A stretch of DNA of 64,000 nt from NCBI GenBank assembly GCA_964425195.1, contig CAYRLG010000002.1:62001-126000 (forward strand), in the 5' to 3' direction. The notes beneath the pieces are model-generated. The model was not told where the DNA came from. It saw only the letters and a program-made list of their open reading frames with translations, and made no database searches. This stretch comes from Desulfamplus sp964425195 (GTDB lineage Bacteria; Desulfobacterota; Desulfobacteria; Desulfobacterales; Desulfobacteraceae). Shown here one piece after another: positions 53,704-63,112 of this stretch. Position 1 is the first letter of the stretch. Each line of letters begins with the position of its first letter. A program made the position numbers and the translations under genes.

Positions 53704-55266
53704 TCATCTTAGAAATCGCTGAGGTTTTCCAATAAAAGCGCTATCAATATCCACATATTTCAAAAAATGCTCTTTTAATAACTCATAATCCCTATTTTTT
53801 CTTGCAACTCTATCTAATACTATATTGAATTGTGAATTATCTGAAGTAAAAAGTTCTTTTAGTCCAATATGCTCAAGCCACTTTTTTTTAACTGCCCAAG
53901 AGTCAAAAAAACCGTGCATGTATGTCCCTAAGATATTGCCTGAACTTGAGACAGCACCATCATATTCAGGTTCGGAGCATAGTTTGCGGTTTCTTTCATA
54001 AACTTTAAGCATTGGCAAAGCAACATTACTATTGGTTAAATATGTCTGTCCCATGTGAATTTCGTAACCCTCCCCTTTAACATCTTCCCATGAAAAGATA
54101 CTTAAAGTTGTAGTCTTGGGTGCTTTTAAAACTGTCTGAACAGGAAGAAGGTTTAAACCTGCTGTACGTCCCGGCTCTCCTTCTAATCCGTCAGGATCAT
54201 CTACATATTGACCCAAAATTTGATAACCACCACAAATACCAAGAATATGCCCTCCACTTTTAGCATAGTCTTTGATTTTTATATCAAAACCACTTTTTTT
54301 TAGCCATGCAAGGTCTGCTCTTGTATTTTTTGAGCCTGGAATTATAAGAGCCTTAAATTTTGTAAGGTCAATAGGAGTGTCAATAAAAACAACCTCAACT
54401 GCTGGCTCTGACAAATTTGAAACAGGCTCTGATAAGGCGTGTAAATCGGTAAAATTGGAGATGTGCTGTAATTTAATTACCCCAATTAGATATTTTCCAA
54501 TAACAGTTTTAATAGAAGATATGGTTGAACACTTTTCAATCTCAACTGAATCTTCAGCATCTATTTTGATATGATTATACCAAGGCAAAACTCCAAAGAC
54601 CTTTTTTCCAGTTCTATTCTCTATCCAATCAACCCCATCTTTAAAGAGTTCAATATCTCCTCTGAATCTGTTTATGATAAAACCTGTAATCATATCACGA
54701 TATTTTTGAGGCAGACATTCAAGAGTTCCGATAATCTGCCCAAAAACTCCGCCTCTGTGGATATCTGCAACAAGAATGACATCAGCTCCTGCATACTCTG
54801 CCATTCTGAAATTTACAATATCCGATGGCATCAAATTTACTTCAGCACACGAACCTGCCCCTTCAAGAAGTATCATTTCAAAGCGTTTTTGAAGTCTATC
54901 AAAAGCATCACAAGCAGCTTTGAAATAGTAGTCTTTACGTGAGTGGTAATTCAATGCTGTGCTGTTTTCAAAAGCTACACCATTTAGAACCACTTGAGAG
55001 CCTTTTTCTCCGGTTGGTTTTAAGAGCACTGGATTCATATCAACATGAGGAGCAATTCTGGCTGCCTCTGCCTGAACAATCTGTGCTCGCCCCATCTCAA
55101 GACCCTCTGGAGTGATGCCTGAGTTATTGGACATATTTTGAGCTTTAAATGGGGCAACCGATATACCCATATCTGCTAAATATCTGCATATAGCAGCGGT
55201 CACAACGCTTTTACCAACATCAGAGCCTGTGCCCAATATTGCAAGAGGTTTCATCTTTTTTTTCAT
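53704..55266 (-). CDS. cobQ: Cobyric acid synthase CobQ
   Basis: A 520-residue glutamine amidotransferase that amidates side chains of adenosylcobyrinate a,c-diamide in corrinoid synthesis. The N-terminal ATPase has ILGTGSDVGKSVVTAAICR and SVAPFKAQNMSNNS, and the substrate domain has LKPTGEKGSQVVLNG. The C-terminal glutaminase has the catalytic Cys in LGICGGYQILG and the His in TYMHGFFD. It starts at MKKKMKPLAI without a strong ribosome site. It follows cobO on the same strand after a 128-base gap. Confidence 0.95.
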   Translation of the reverse strand: MKKKMKPLAILGTGSDVGKSVVTAAICRYLADMGISVAPFKAQNMSNNSGITPEGLEMGRAQIVQAEAARIAPHVDMNPVLLKPTGEKGSQVVLNGVAFENSTALNYHSRKDYYFKAACDAFDRLQKRFEMILLEGAGSCAEVNLMPSDIVNFRMAEYAGADVILVADIHRGGVFGQIIGTLECLPQKYRDMITGFIINRFRGDIELFKDGVDWIENRTGKKVFGVLPWYNHIKIDAEDSVEIEKCSTISSIKTVIGKYLIGVIKLQHISNFTDLHALSEPVSNLSEPAVEVVFIDTPIDLTKFKALIIPGSKNTRADLAWLKKSGFDIKIKDYAKSGGHILGICGGYQILGQYVDDPDGLEGEPGRTAGLNLLPVQTVLKAPKTTTLSIFSWEDVKGEGYEIHMGQTYLTNSNVALPMLKVYERNRKLCSEPEYDGAVSSSGNILGTYMHGFFDSWAVKKKWLEHIGLKELFTSDNSQFNIVLDRVARKNRDYELLKEHFLKYVDIDSAFIGKPQRFLR

Positions 55267-55394
55267 AACAGTAAATTCTTTATCTTTTTATGATGTAGCG
55301 GTTAACATTACTTTATTTTTGTCTTGTTATTAGTTTATTGCGTATCCGTGGGTTTAATACTTCGCAACTTGGGGGAGCCGCAGTATTTTATTTG

Positions 55395-55913
55395 CTATTT
55401 TTCTATACCAACACGCGCCATAACACCTTGTTTATAGTAGTGTTTTATCTCCTGCATCTCTGTAACCAAATCCGCCTTGTCAATAACAGATTGAGTTGCA
55501 CCGCGTCCTGTTATAACAAGCTCTGTCTGTTCAGGTTTTGCGTCAATAAGGTTAAGTAAATCTTGTTCAGAAAATAGATTGCACATAACAGCAACATTTG
55601 CCTCTTCTGCAATAACAAGATCGTGATCTCCTTTTTGCAGAGTTTCCATCAGCCGATTATAGCCACGTCTTCCAGCCTCAATATCTTCTGGAGATGGTTT
55701 ACCTTTCACAAATTTTCCAAGTCCATACTGCTCAACTGTAATTTGCTCTTTAAATTTTGCCAATGCCTTGATTTCAGAGTAATCTCCCTGTTTAAGAAAC
55801 TGGGCAATAAAGACCTTGAAACCAGCTCCTGCTGCCCTAATTGCAAGCCCAAGAGATGCTGTAGTTTTTCCTTTGCCATTGCCTGTGTATATCTGAACAT
55901 ATCCTTTTTCCAA
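55395..55913 (-). CDS. cobO: Cob(I)yrinic acid a,c-diamide adenosyltransferase CobO/BtuR
   Basis: A 172-residue ATP:corrinoid adenosyltransferase that forms the cobalt-carbon bond. The P-loop is YTGNGKGKTTASLGLAIRA. ADxVTEMxExKHYYxxGVMARxGIE at the C-terminus is typical of the BtuR family. The start is TTG at 55913, with GGGAGG about 7 bases upstream and no ATG in frame at this position. It is the first gene of the cobO-cobQ pair. No cobalamin riboswitch could be seen upstream or in the cobO-cobQ gap. Confidence 0.94.
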   Translation of the reverse strand: MEKGYVQIYTGNGKGKTTASLGLAIRAAGAGFKVFIAQFLKQGDYSEIKALAKFKEQITVEQYGLGKFVKGKPSPEDIEAGRRGYNRLMETLQKGDHDLVIAEEANVAVMCNLFSEQDLLNLIDAKPEQTELVITGRGATQSVIDKADLVTEMQEIKHYYKQGVMARVGIEK

Positions 55914-56123
55914 AAAATACCTCCCTTTTTACACTATTATAATATTTGGAGTACCTAAGTTTTTATAAGTCCCTCTTCTTTTTTATGAATCATTATTGTA
56001 TTTAGACTCTTATAATATAAAATTTCTCTGATTACTATATGAGAAAATCTTGAAGTATTAAACCAGAAAAGTAACTATCATGGCTATTTTTTTTACCTTA
56101 TTTTAAATATTTGAGGCTATATA

Positions 56124-56888
56124 ATGTCAACTGTTGCATTTGATTTATTAGTAATGCTATTTTTTGCAGGTTTGTTAGCTGGTCTTGTTGATTCTATTGC
56201 AGGTGGAGGGGGTCTTATATCTGTGCCTGCTCTCCTGTTTGCAGGACTTCCTCCTCAACTTGCTCTTGGAACAAATAAATTGCAAGGCTCTTTTGGGAGT
56301 TTTTCAGCAGCGTACAACTATATCAGAAAAGGTCAAGCATCACTTAAAGATTCAGGAAAAGGTATATTTTTCACATTTGTTGGTGCTATGGTTGGTGCAT
56401 GGGCTGTTCAGCAGTTAAATCCTGATTTTATAAAGCCGTTGATTCCTGTTTTGCTGATTGTGGTGTTTGGATATACGCTCTTGTCAAAAAAATTTGGTTA
56501 CGTAGATAAAAGTCCTAAATTATCTTGGAATATATTTTGGATTGCATTTGGTATTTTACTTGGTTTTTATGATGGATTCTTCGGACCTGGAGCAGGATCG
56601 TTTTGGACCGTGGCAATTATCTATTTTTTAGGATTTAATATGACTAAAGCCTCTGGTTACACAAAGATAATGAATTTTGTGAGCAATGTTGTAGCATTGG
56701 TAATGTTCATAATAGGTGGGAATGTCTGTTATACTGTAGGATTTGTTATGGCTGTAGGGCAAACTATCGGAGCGATTATAGGTTCTGGTCTTGCAATCAA
56801 AAAAGGGGCTGGATTTATCCGTCCTGTATTTTTAACTGTTGTATTTCTAACAATCATAAGGCTTGCTTATCTTAACTATTTTACCTAA
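56124..56888 (+). CDS. TSUP-family (TauE/SafE) membrane permease
   Basis: A 254-residue polytopic protein with about eight spans. The family start GLVDSIAGGGGLISVPALLF and LALGTNKLQGSFGSFSAAY, and the mirror half FYDGFFGPGAGSFWTVAII, identify TSUP. Members move sulfite, sulfoacetate or other organosulfur anions. The substrate here is unknown. GAGG precedes the ATG. It is monocistronic with its own terminator. Confidence 0.9.
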   Translation: MSTVAFDLLVMLFFAGLLAGLVDSIAGGGGLISVPALLFAGLPPQLALGTNKLQGSFGSFSAAYNYIRKGQASLKDSGKGIFFTFVGAMVGAWAVQQLNPDFIKPLIPVLLIVVFGYTLLSKKFGYVDKSPKLSWNIFWIAFGILLGFYDGFFGPGAGSFWTVAIIYFLGFNMTKASGYTKIMNFVSNVVALVMFIIGGNVCYTVGFVMAVGQTIGAIIGSGLAIKKGAGFIRPVFLTVVFLTIIRLAYLNYFT

Positions 56889-56895
56889 ATTGTTA

Positions 56896-56940
56896 CAGTA
56901 AAGTTCCTAAATTACTCCTTAGGAACTTTACTGTTTTTTA
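56896..56940. terminator. Strong bidirectional terminator between TSUP and catalase genes
   Basis: CAGTAAAGTTCCTAA (56896-56910) pairs perfectly over 15 bases with 56919-56933 around an 8-base loop, followed by TTTTTTA. It serves the convergent plus-strand permease and possibly the catalase gene. Confidence 0.88.
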
Positions 56941-56983
56941 TTGTAGTCACTACCTTTTTATAAAGGCAATTGTTATTTTTTAG

Positions 56984-58432
56984 CTATAAATTTATCCCCA
57001 TTGCCTCAGCAACTCCTCTGCCGTAAGCGGGGTCTGCTTTCATGCAGTTGTCGATATGACGGCGTTTAATCTCCTCCGGAGCATCTCCCATAGCTCTTGC
57101 TGTGTTGGCAAATAGACGTGTTTTTTCATCTTCGCTCATAAGACGGAAAAGTTTTCCGGGCTGAGAGTAGTAATCGTCATCAACACGATGATTCCAGTGG
57201 TCTGCTGCACCTTCAATGCTTAATGGTGGCTCTGAAAAATCTGGCTGCTCCTGCCACTCTCCATAGCTATTTGGCTCATAACCAAGTGTGCTACCATAGT
57301 TTCCATCAACTCGCATTGCACCATCACGGTGATAGCTATGGAAAGGACATCTTGCCTTATTTACAGGAATAAGATGGTGATTTACACCTAAGCGGTAACG
57401 CTGTGCATCGCCATAGGAGAATAATCTTCCTTGAAGCATTTTATCTGGTGAAAAGCCGATTCCCGGAACAATATTTGCTGGGTTAAATGCAGATTGCTCA
57501 ACTTCGGCAAAGTAGTTTTCAGGATTTTTATTAAGCTCCATTACACCCACCTCAATTAGAGGATAATCTTTGTGAGACCAGACCTTTGTGAGATCAAACG
57601 GGTTGTATGGGCATGTTGCCGCCTCTTTTTCAGGCATAATTTGAACAAACATTGTCCAGCGTGGAAACTCACCTCGTTCAATACTTTCATAGAGATCACG
57701 CTGGTGGCTTTCTCGACACTTTCCAACAACTGCCTCTGCCTCCTGGTCTGTCAGATTCTTAATCCCCTGTTGAGTACGAAGATGAAATTTTACCCAATAT
57801 CGTTCATTTTTAGCATTAATAAAGCTAAAAGTATGGCTTCCAAATCCGTGCATGTGTCTATAAGTTGCTGGAATTCCTCTATCGCTCATTACAACTGTAA
57901 CCTGATGAAGAGCTTCTGGCAGAGATGTCCAAAAATCCCAGTTATTTTTTGCACTTCGTAAGTTTGTACGTGGATCGCGTTTAACAGCGTGGTTAAGATC
58001 AGGAAATTTTAAAGGATCACGCAAGAAAAATACTGGTGTGTTGTTGCCAACTAAATCCCAGTTGCCCTGTTCTGTATAGAACTTAACTGCAAATCCTCTG
58101 ATATCACGCTCCGCATCAGCAGCTCCACGTTCACCCGCAACTGTTGAGAAACGGACAAAAAGATCAGTTTTTTTGCCTATCTCTGAGAAAATTTTTGCTT
58201 TAGTATATTTAGTGATATCATGAGTCACTGTAAAGGTACCATAAGCACCAGACCCTTTGGCGTGCATTCTTCTCTCTGGAATAACTTCTCTGTCAAAATG
58301 GGCTAATTTCTCCATAAACCAAACATCTTGAAGAAGCATAGGACCACGAGGTCCGGCTGTCATCACATTTTGATTATCTGCAACTGGTGACCCCGCGTTG
58401 TTGGTAAGTTTTGCCTTTTTCTCTTCTGCCAT
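56984..58432 (-). CDS. katA: Catalase (small-subunit, clade 3)
   Basis: A 482-residue haem catalase. The distal site RRMHAKGSGAYG (His) and the Asn region VGNNTPVFFLRDPLKF, together with VRFSTVAGERGAAD, match the family. The proximal haem-ligand motif is RLFSYGDAQRYRLG (Tyr). Small-subunit length and NADPH-type features fit the clade. AGGAG precedes the ATG. It follows the Fur-family gene by 56 bases, suggesting an operon under peroxide control. Confidence 0.96.
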   Translation of the reverse strand: MAEEKKAKLTNNAGSPVADNQNVMTAGPRGPMLLQDVWFMEKLAHFDREVIPERRMHAKGSGAYGTFTVTHDITKYTKAKIFSEIGKKTDLFVRFSTVAGERGAADAERDIRGFAVKFYTEQGNWDLVGNNTPVFFLRDPLKFPDLNHAVKRDPRTNLRSAKNNWDFWTSLPEALHQVTVVMSDRGIPATYRHMHGFGSHTFSFINAKNERYWVKFHLRTQQGIKNLTDQEAEAVVGKCRESHQRDLYESIERGEFPRWTMFVQIMPEKEAATCPYNPFDLTKVWSHKDYPLIEVGVMELNKNPENYFAEVEQSAFNPANIVPGIGFSPDKMLQGRLFSYGDAQRYRLGVNHHLIPVNKARCPFHSYHRDGAMRVDGNYGSTLGYEPNSYGEWQEQPDFSEPPLSIEGAADHWNHRVDDDYYSQPGKLFRLMSEDEKTRLFANTARAMGDAPEEIKRRHIDNCMKADPAYGRGVAEAMGINL

Positions 58433-58488
58433 TTTTCTTGTTCTCCTTTCTTAAAATTAATTTAACTACAACAGGTTAAATGCCTGAT

Positions 58489-58923
58489 TTAAGTTATACA
58501 GTCACTGCAGATACCGAAAAAATCAAGGCGGTGTGTCAATATCTTAAACCCTGTTTCATCAGCAATCTCTTGCTGCATATCTTTTAGGCTGCTTATATCT
58601 GGATCGATAATTTTCCCACATTTGACACATATAACATGAGGATGGGGGTAAGGTCTGTTTGCATCGTAACGGTTACTACCGTCAGGAAAACCAAGCTCCA
58701 GAAGTTCTCCAAACGACTTAATCAGTAAAACGGTTCGATATACAGTGGCAAGACTCATAGTTGGAAAGTCTTTTTGTAACTCTTCGTATATATTTTCTAC
58801 AGAGGGATGTCCAAGGCTATTAGCCAATATTTTTACGATAGCTATCCGCTGAGGTGTGATCTTATGACCACTCTCTTTCAGTTTTTTTATGATGATATCA
58901 AATCTCTCTTTATGATCAGCCAT
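58489..58923 (-). CDS. perR: Fur-family regulator, PerR-like
   Basis: A 144-residue metalloregulator. The DNA-binding winged helix has KITPQRIAIVKIL and TMSLATVYRTVLLIKSFG; the metal site region has PHPHVICVKCGKIIDPD and GICSDC, two CxxC pairs holding structural zinc. Its place before katA favours a peroxide sensor (PerR) over an iron regulator, but the sequence does not settle this. Start 58923 (MADHKERF) has GAAGAGA upstream; a longer frame lacks one. Confidence 0.85.
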   Translation of the reverse strand: MADHKERFDIIIKKLKESGHKITPQRIAIVKILANSLGHPSVENIYEELQKDFPTMSLATVYRTVLLIKSFGELLELGFPDGSNRYDANRPYPHPHVICVKCGKIIDPDISSLKDMQQEIADETGFKILTHRLDFFGICSDCIT

Positions 58924-58997
58924 AATAAATCTCTTCACTGCAATGGTCGTTTTAAGATTAAATAATAAAATCAACTAAAGAAATGGTATATTAGATG

Positions 58998-59011
58998 ATA
59001 ATAATTATTAT
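58998..59011. promoter_or_regulatory. Candidate PerR/Fur operator
   Basis: A perfect 14-base palindrome ATAATAATTATTAT, in the context GATGATAATAATTATTATTTAA, lies about 75 bases upstream of the Fur-family gene. It matches the AT-rich 7-1-7-type boxes bound by these regulators, and autoregulation is likely. The rest of the 58924-59214 spacer holds a direct repeat of AATACTCATGT near 59106 and 59122 and nothing else recognisable. Confidence 0.5.
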
Positions 59012-59214
59012 TTAACACCTGTTTTTATTATAATCAAGTGTTTTTTGAAACTTTTTAGTATAAAATTCATTTTTTTTAAATTTACAACGATTTAGAAAAA
59101 TCTTTCATAATACTCATGTTTTACAATACTCATGTCGATTATAAAGTGCATTAAAGATTATTGAGTAAAAATTTATGATACAAGTTCCTTAAAAGCGAGG
59201 AAAAGGGGGATAGT

Positions 59215-60162
59215 ATGAGCAATATATCACAATTAAATTCAGCAATTGGAAGATTTCAAAATAGAGGCGAGCTTGGAAATTCAGCTACTTTATCTGAACG
59301 GCGAGAGGCTTTACAGTCATCTCAAAACAAAAACCTTGAACTCTCTCTTACCACAAAAGATGGAGATACGGTTACAATAAGTGCTGGTTCTTTTATGGAA
59401 TTTTCAGCACTTTCATACGATAAAAGTGGAAGAATCTCCAATAGCACTGGAAATGCCTCAGCCAGTGTAAGTTCAAGAGAGATGACTCTTGCATCTGGCT
59501 CTCAATTCACATTTTCAGTTAAAGGAAGTTTAAACGATAAGGAGATGGATGATATTGAGAGCCTTGTCAAAACTCTTGATGAGATCATCAACAAAATGTC
59601 AACAGGTAATATGGACGATGCCATGTCACAAGCTCTTGAGATGGATGAAGGGTATGATAGCATAGCAGGCTTTGAGGCAGATTTGACATATTCAAGCTCC
59701 TATAGTTTTGCTTCAGAGAGATCAGAACAGTCATATTATACAGGTGCCTTAGATGGAGTAGAAAAAGATCAGAATATAGTAAATAATCCAAGTCAATTGT
59801 TAAACCAAGGTGAGCAAGATAGTAGAAGCATTTTAGAAAGTGGGCTAAATAGTGAAGATAAAATAGAGCTTTCAGACATCCTTAAAGACTCCTCAAGCAG
59901 ATTAATGGAGATGATGCTTAAAGAGCTTGATAAGTTAAGAGAAGAGAATCAAGCTCTTGCTAAGAAATCAGCAGAACCTGTAGATCAGTTGTTTGCTCAT
60001 CATATTGAGCAGCTTGAAAAAATAGATGATAAAGATGAGAAGCAGATAAATCTGCTTGATACGCTAACTAATGCTAAAAAAGGCATAGCAGAAGAGTTTC
60101 TAAAGATGGTACCTGAGGCACAAGATTTCCGTAAGATAGCATCATCTTTTTTTGAAATCTAA
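59215..60162 (+). CDS. Ser-rich protein of unknown function
   Basis: A 315-residue protein without signal peptide or membrane span. It is Ser/Gln/Asn-rich over residues 1-110. The segment LNDKEMDDIESLVKTLDEII (about 107-126) followed by KMSTGNMDDAMSQALEM looks like a helical repeat, and residues 210-300 form a Leu/Glu/Lys coiled coil (LMEMMLKELDKLREENQALA). It faintly resembles DUF5610-type proteins, which I cannot confirm. A GGGGG purine run precedes the ATG. It is a single gene closed by a terminator. Confidence 0.7.
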   Translation: MSNISQLNSAIGRFQNRGELGNSATLSERREALQSSQNKNLELSLTTKDGDTVTISAGSFMEFSALSYDKSGRISNSTGNASASVSSREMTLASGSQFTFSVKGSLNDKEMDDIESLVKTLDEIINKMSTGNMDDAMSQALEMDEGYDSIAGFEADLTYSSSYSFASERSEQSYYTGALDGVEKDQNIVNNPSQLLNQGEQDSRSILESGLNSEDKIELSDILKDSSSRLMEMMLKELDKLREENQALAKKSAEPVDQLFAHHIEQLEKIDDKDEKQINLLDTLTNAKKGIAEEFLKMVPEAQDFRKIASSFFEI

Positions 60163-60213
60163 TTTGCTTTATAGGTTATTCTCATATTTTAAATTTATTA
60201 ATCTATTGCCTCC

Positions 60214-60250
60214 CCTCCTTCTTATTAATGTTAGAAGGAGGATTTTTTTT
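60214..60250. terminator. Intrinsic terminator after the Ser-rich protein gene
   Basis: CCTCCTTCT (60214-60222) pairs with AGAAGGAGG (60233-60241), then eight T. It lies 52 bases past the plus-strand stop and overlaps the region just beyond the convergent AmpG gene end. Confidence 0.85.
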
Positions 60251-60253
60251 GTA

Positions 60254-61477
60254 TTAAGATTGTATAGTGTCAGACGAGTATTTTTTTGTGATATAAAATG
60301 GAAATATTATTCCTGGTATAGCAATCAGTGTGCAGAATATAAAAAATTGTGACCAACCTGTGTTTTCTGCTATGAAACCTGTAGGTGCTGATGCAATAAC
60401 GCGGGGAATACCCATAAGGCTTGATAAAAGTGCATATTGGGTAGCTGTGAACCTTCGATTTGTTAGTGATGCCATGAATGCTACGTAAGCAGAAGTGCCC
60501 ATGCCACTTGAGATATTCTCAAATGCAATAACAACTGAAAGTAGAGAGATATTGTACCCAACTACGGCAAGATATGCAAAACATGCTGTTGATAGTGCCT
60601 GAAGAATACCAAACATCCATAGACTGCGATTTATCCCAAACTTGAGCATCAGAACTCCGCCTACAAATGTTCCGCCTAAAGTTGCCCAAAAGCCAAACAA
60701 CTTTACCACTGCACCAATCTCTGTTTTTGTAAAGCCAATATCAAGATAAAAAGGTGTTGTCATGGCAGATGCCATGGTGTCGCCTATCTTGTAAAAGAGT
60801 ATAAAAAGCAGAATCAATATTGCTCCATCCCTTGCAAAATACTCTTTAAGAGGTTCAAATACTGCCTCGCAAATGGTTGTTGGCTGCCCATCAATCGTAG
60901 TAGGCTCGGGAGTGAGAACAACAGCCACAACTGCAGGTATAAGTGATACTGCCATAATAAGATAGACCATTGAAAAAGGGATATGATCAGCAAGAATAAG
61001 TCCACCTCCTGAAGCAAGCAACATACCTGCACGATATCCATAAATATACATTGAAGAGCCAAGCCCAAGCTCCTCATCTTTTAAATCCTCTCTTCGATAG
61101 GCATCAACAACAATATCTTGCGATGCACTAAAAAAAGTAACTAAAAATGCAGTAGCTGCAACGAGCCATGGTGTTTTTGAAGGATTTGTTAATCCAAGCA
61201 GTGCAATCGAGATAATCAAAAGTATCTGTGCAGTTAAAAGCCAACCTTTTCGCCTACCCAAAAAAGGAAGCGTAAATCGGTCAAATATAGGTGCCCATAG
61301 AAATTTTATTGTATATGGAAGACCAACAAGTGAGAACAGTCCTATAGTTGTAAGATCGATCCCCTCCTGTTTCATCCATGCTTGAAGTACAGAGATAGTA
61401 AGAAGCAGAGGAACTCCGCAGGAAAAACCCATTATCAGTGCAACCACCATTTTTCTGCAAAAGATGTAATTATTCAT
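60254..61477 (-). CDS. ampG: AmpG-type muropeptide MFS permease
   Basis: A 407-residue inner-membrane transporter with about twelve spans. The AmpG pattern is seen: GFSCGVPLLLTISVLQAWMK, LVGLPYTIKFLWAPIFDRFT, LGRRKGWLL, FFSASQDIVVDAYRREDL, and SSGMGTSAYVAFMASL. AmpG imports anhydromuropeptides from cell-wall turnover. The start is uncertain between 61477 and an ATG nine codons inside; neither has a clear ribosome site. It lies 21 bases after the ExbD-like gene on the same strand. Confidence 0.88.
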   Translation of the reverse strand: MNNYIFCRKMVVALIMGFSCGVPLLLTISVLQAWMKQEGIDLTTIGLFSLVGLPYTIKFLWAPIFDRFTLPFLGRRKGWLLTAQILLIISIALLGLTNPSKTPWLVAATAFLVTFFSASQDIVVDAYRREDLKDEELGLGSSMYIYGYRAGMLLASGGGLILADHIPFSMVYLIMAVSLIPAVVAVVLTPEPTTIDGQPTTICEAVFEPLKEYFARDGAILILLFILFYKIGDTMASAMTTPFYLDIGFTKTEIGAVVKLFGFWATLGGTFVGGVLMLKFGINRSLWMFGILQALSTACFAYLAVVGYNISLLSVVIAFENISSGMGTSAYVAFMASLTNRRFTATQYALLSSLMGIPRVIASAPTGFIAENTGWSQFFIFCTLIAIPGIIFPFYITKKYSSDTIQS

Positions 61478-61498
61478 AAGTTTATTATTATATCAGCC

Positions 61499-62344
61499 TT
61501 ATTGAGCATGAAATTCTCTTCTACCTTTTATAAAAGAGAGTTGCTCTTCAAAAATATACCAGTTGTAATCAAATCCTCTATTTACAAAAATCTCTTTAAC
61601 ATAGTTAAACTCTTTAAACGAGTCAGGATAGACAGCAAAGTTTATAAACTCTTTTACTGGATTGATATTTAATATCGCCTGTTGCAATTTTCCACTCTTT
61701 TCAGCCCCTTTTTTAATTAATTGACCTTTGTCTGGTAGCAGCTCAATTTTAATTTTGTTGTTTTGCATACGAATAAGTATATCTGATTTATCATAACCTC
61801 TAAGGCTGTTTCCCCATGATTGAGATGATACATTAGCAATTGAGTAGGAGATATCTGTAATTGTATAAAGCCTACCATTTTTGATAGCTATAAATATAGG
61901 AGCTTTATTAATTGGATGTAATTTGGGAAGTCTAAATTTACGCTCTTTGTGAGATACTTTAGCGTATTTTGCGATATCTTGATTAGCAAGCTCTATCTTA
62001 TTTCTAATCTGTTTAATATTTTGTTTTGTTGCTTCAACAAGGTTAATATTATCTTTAATTATTTTTTGTAATACATCTCGTTCTTCGTTAAGCATGGTAT
62101 TAACTCTTATCTGTTCAACATTTTTCAAGGCAGCTTTATTAGAAATATCTACTTTAGAACTATCTAATTGATTCAATGAGTTATGGCTATCATTGATATT
62201 ATTCTTTGATGATGATGTTATCTCAATTGATTGAGTTAAAAGAGTGAGCAAAAGAGCAATAAAAACAACACCTCCAAATGTGTTGCACATGGTATCAAGA
62301 AGAAGCTCAAAACTACTTAAATCGTCACTACGCCTGTTTCTCAT
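61499..62344 (-). CDS. Single-span membrane protein, ExbD/MotB-like partner (second)
   Basis: A 281-residue protein. The N-terminal span (about 22-44) is preceded by SSFELLLDTMCNTFGGVVFIALLLTL-type sequence, with Asp before the hydrophobic stretch, as in ExbD/TolR/MotB partners of proton channels. A coiled coil (about 75-130) and an alpha/beta C-terminal region follow. No OmpA-like peptidoglycan-binding domain is seen. It follows the companion gene by 19 bases. Not recognised as a named family. Confidence 0.6.
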   Translation of the reverse strand: MRNRRSDDLSSFELLLDTMCNTFGGVVFIALLLTLLTQSIEITSSSKNNINDSHNSLNQLDSSKVDISNKAALKNVEQIRVNTMLNEERDVLQKIIKDNINLVEATKQNIKQIRNKIELANQDIAKYAKVSHKERKFRLPKLHPINKAPIFIAIKNGRLYTITDISYSIANVSSQSWGNSLRGYDKSDILIRMQNNKIKIELLPDKGQLIKKGAEKSGKLQQAILNINPVKEFINFAVYPDSFKEFNYVKEIFVNRGFDYNWYIFEEQLSFIKGRREFHAQ

Positions 62345-62363
62345 AGTATTTTATAATCTGATA

Positions 62364-63092
62364 TTACTGTTTTAAGTCAAAATCGATACTCTCATCCTCT
62401 GAAATAGCATCATATCCAGTATCAAATCCTATAACTTGAATATGGTGAACAAGCGACATAGCATAACTTGAGGCAGAAGGTTTGATAAACAAGAGAAGAT
62501 AATCTCGTGCTTTATCGAAATTTTGAAGATATTGTACAAACTCTCTTATACCCTTTTGATCTGCTGAAAATTGGTTAATCTCAGGCAGTGTAATTGTGCT
62601 AAAGTTTGAATCGCTATCTTTTTTATATTGCTCTTTTTTTTTTAACATTCCAAAGCGGATATACTCTCCTGAACACTCAATTAGTAGTGCATGTTTATTT
62701 TCTTCTATATCTTTTGTTGGAATAAATGAGATAGTTCTATTTTGGTTGGCAACTGCTCTATTTTTTTCAGTTAACTCTATCAAGTACTGCTGTAGCTCAT
62801 TTTGCCTAATATGATATTTTAAAAGTTCTTGCTCATATTGAATAACCTCTTTTTTAAGAATTTTAATCTCCTTTTTCAGTAATATGTTCTTATGGGCTAT
62901 TGGGCTATCATTAAATAGAGAAGTTTTTTCTGTTGTTTTATTACCATCTATATCTAAGGTTTGTGTGGCTATATCAACTGCAATAAATAAAACCAATAGA
63001 ATCATAATGCCAGAGAGGGATGTGATAATATCTTGGAATGAAAAGAGAGATATACTTATACTACTACTAATTTTTCTACGTTTACCACTCAT
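62364..63092 (-). CDS. Single-span membrane protein, ExbD/MotB-like partner (first)
   Basis: A 242-residue protein. The N-terminal span (about 22-44) reads SLFSFQDIITSLSGIMILLV, with Asp in the FQD motif at its start, as in the next gene. A coiled coil (about 70-120) is followed by an alpha/beta region to the C-terminus. With the adjacent gene it looks like a diverged pair of stator-type subunits for the TolQ-like protein upstream. No peptidoglycan-binding domain is seen. Function unknown. Confidence 0.6.
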   Translation of the reverse strand: MSGKRRKISSSISISLFSFQDIITSLSGIMILLVLFIAVDIATQTLDIDGNKTTEKTSLFNDSPIAHKNILLKKEIKILKKEVIQYEQELLKYHIRQNELQQYLIELTEKNRAVANQNRTISFIPTKDIEENKHALLIECSGEYIRFGMLKKKEQYKKDSDSNFSTITLPEINQFSADQKGIREFVQYLQNFDKARDYLLLFIKPSASSYAMSLVHHIQVIGFDTGYDAISEDESIDFDLKQ

Positions 63093-63112
63093 AAAATTTA
63101 TCTTTTTTATCA

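Noticed and set aside
55267..55394. Cobalamin riboswitch before cobQ
   Set aside because: No B12-box or the usual multi-stem layout could be found, and the gap is too short for the full aptamer.
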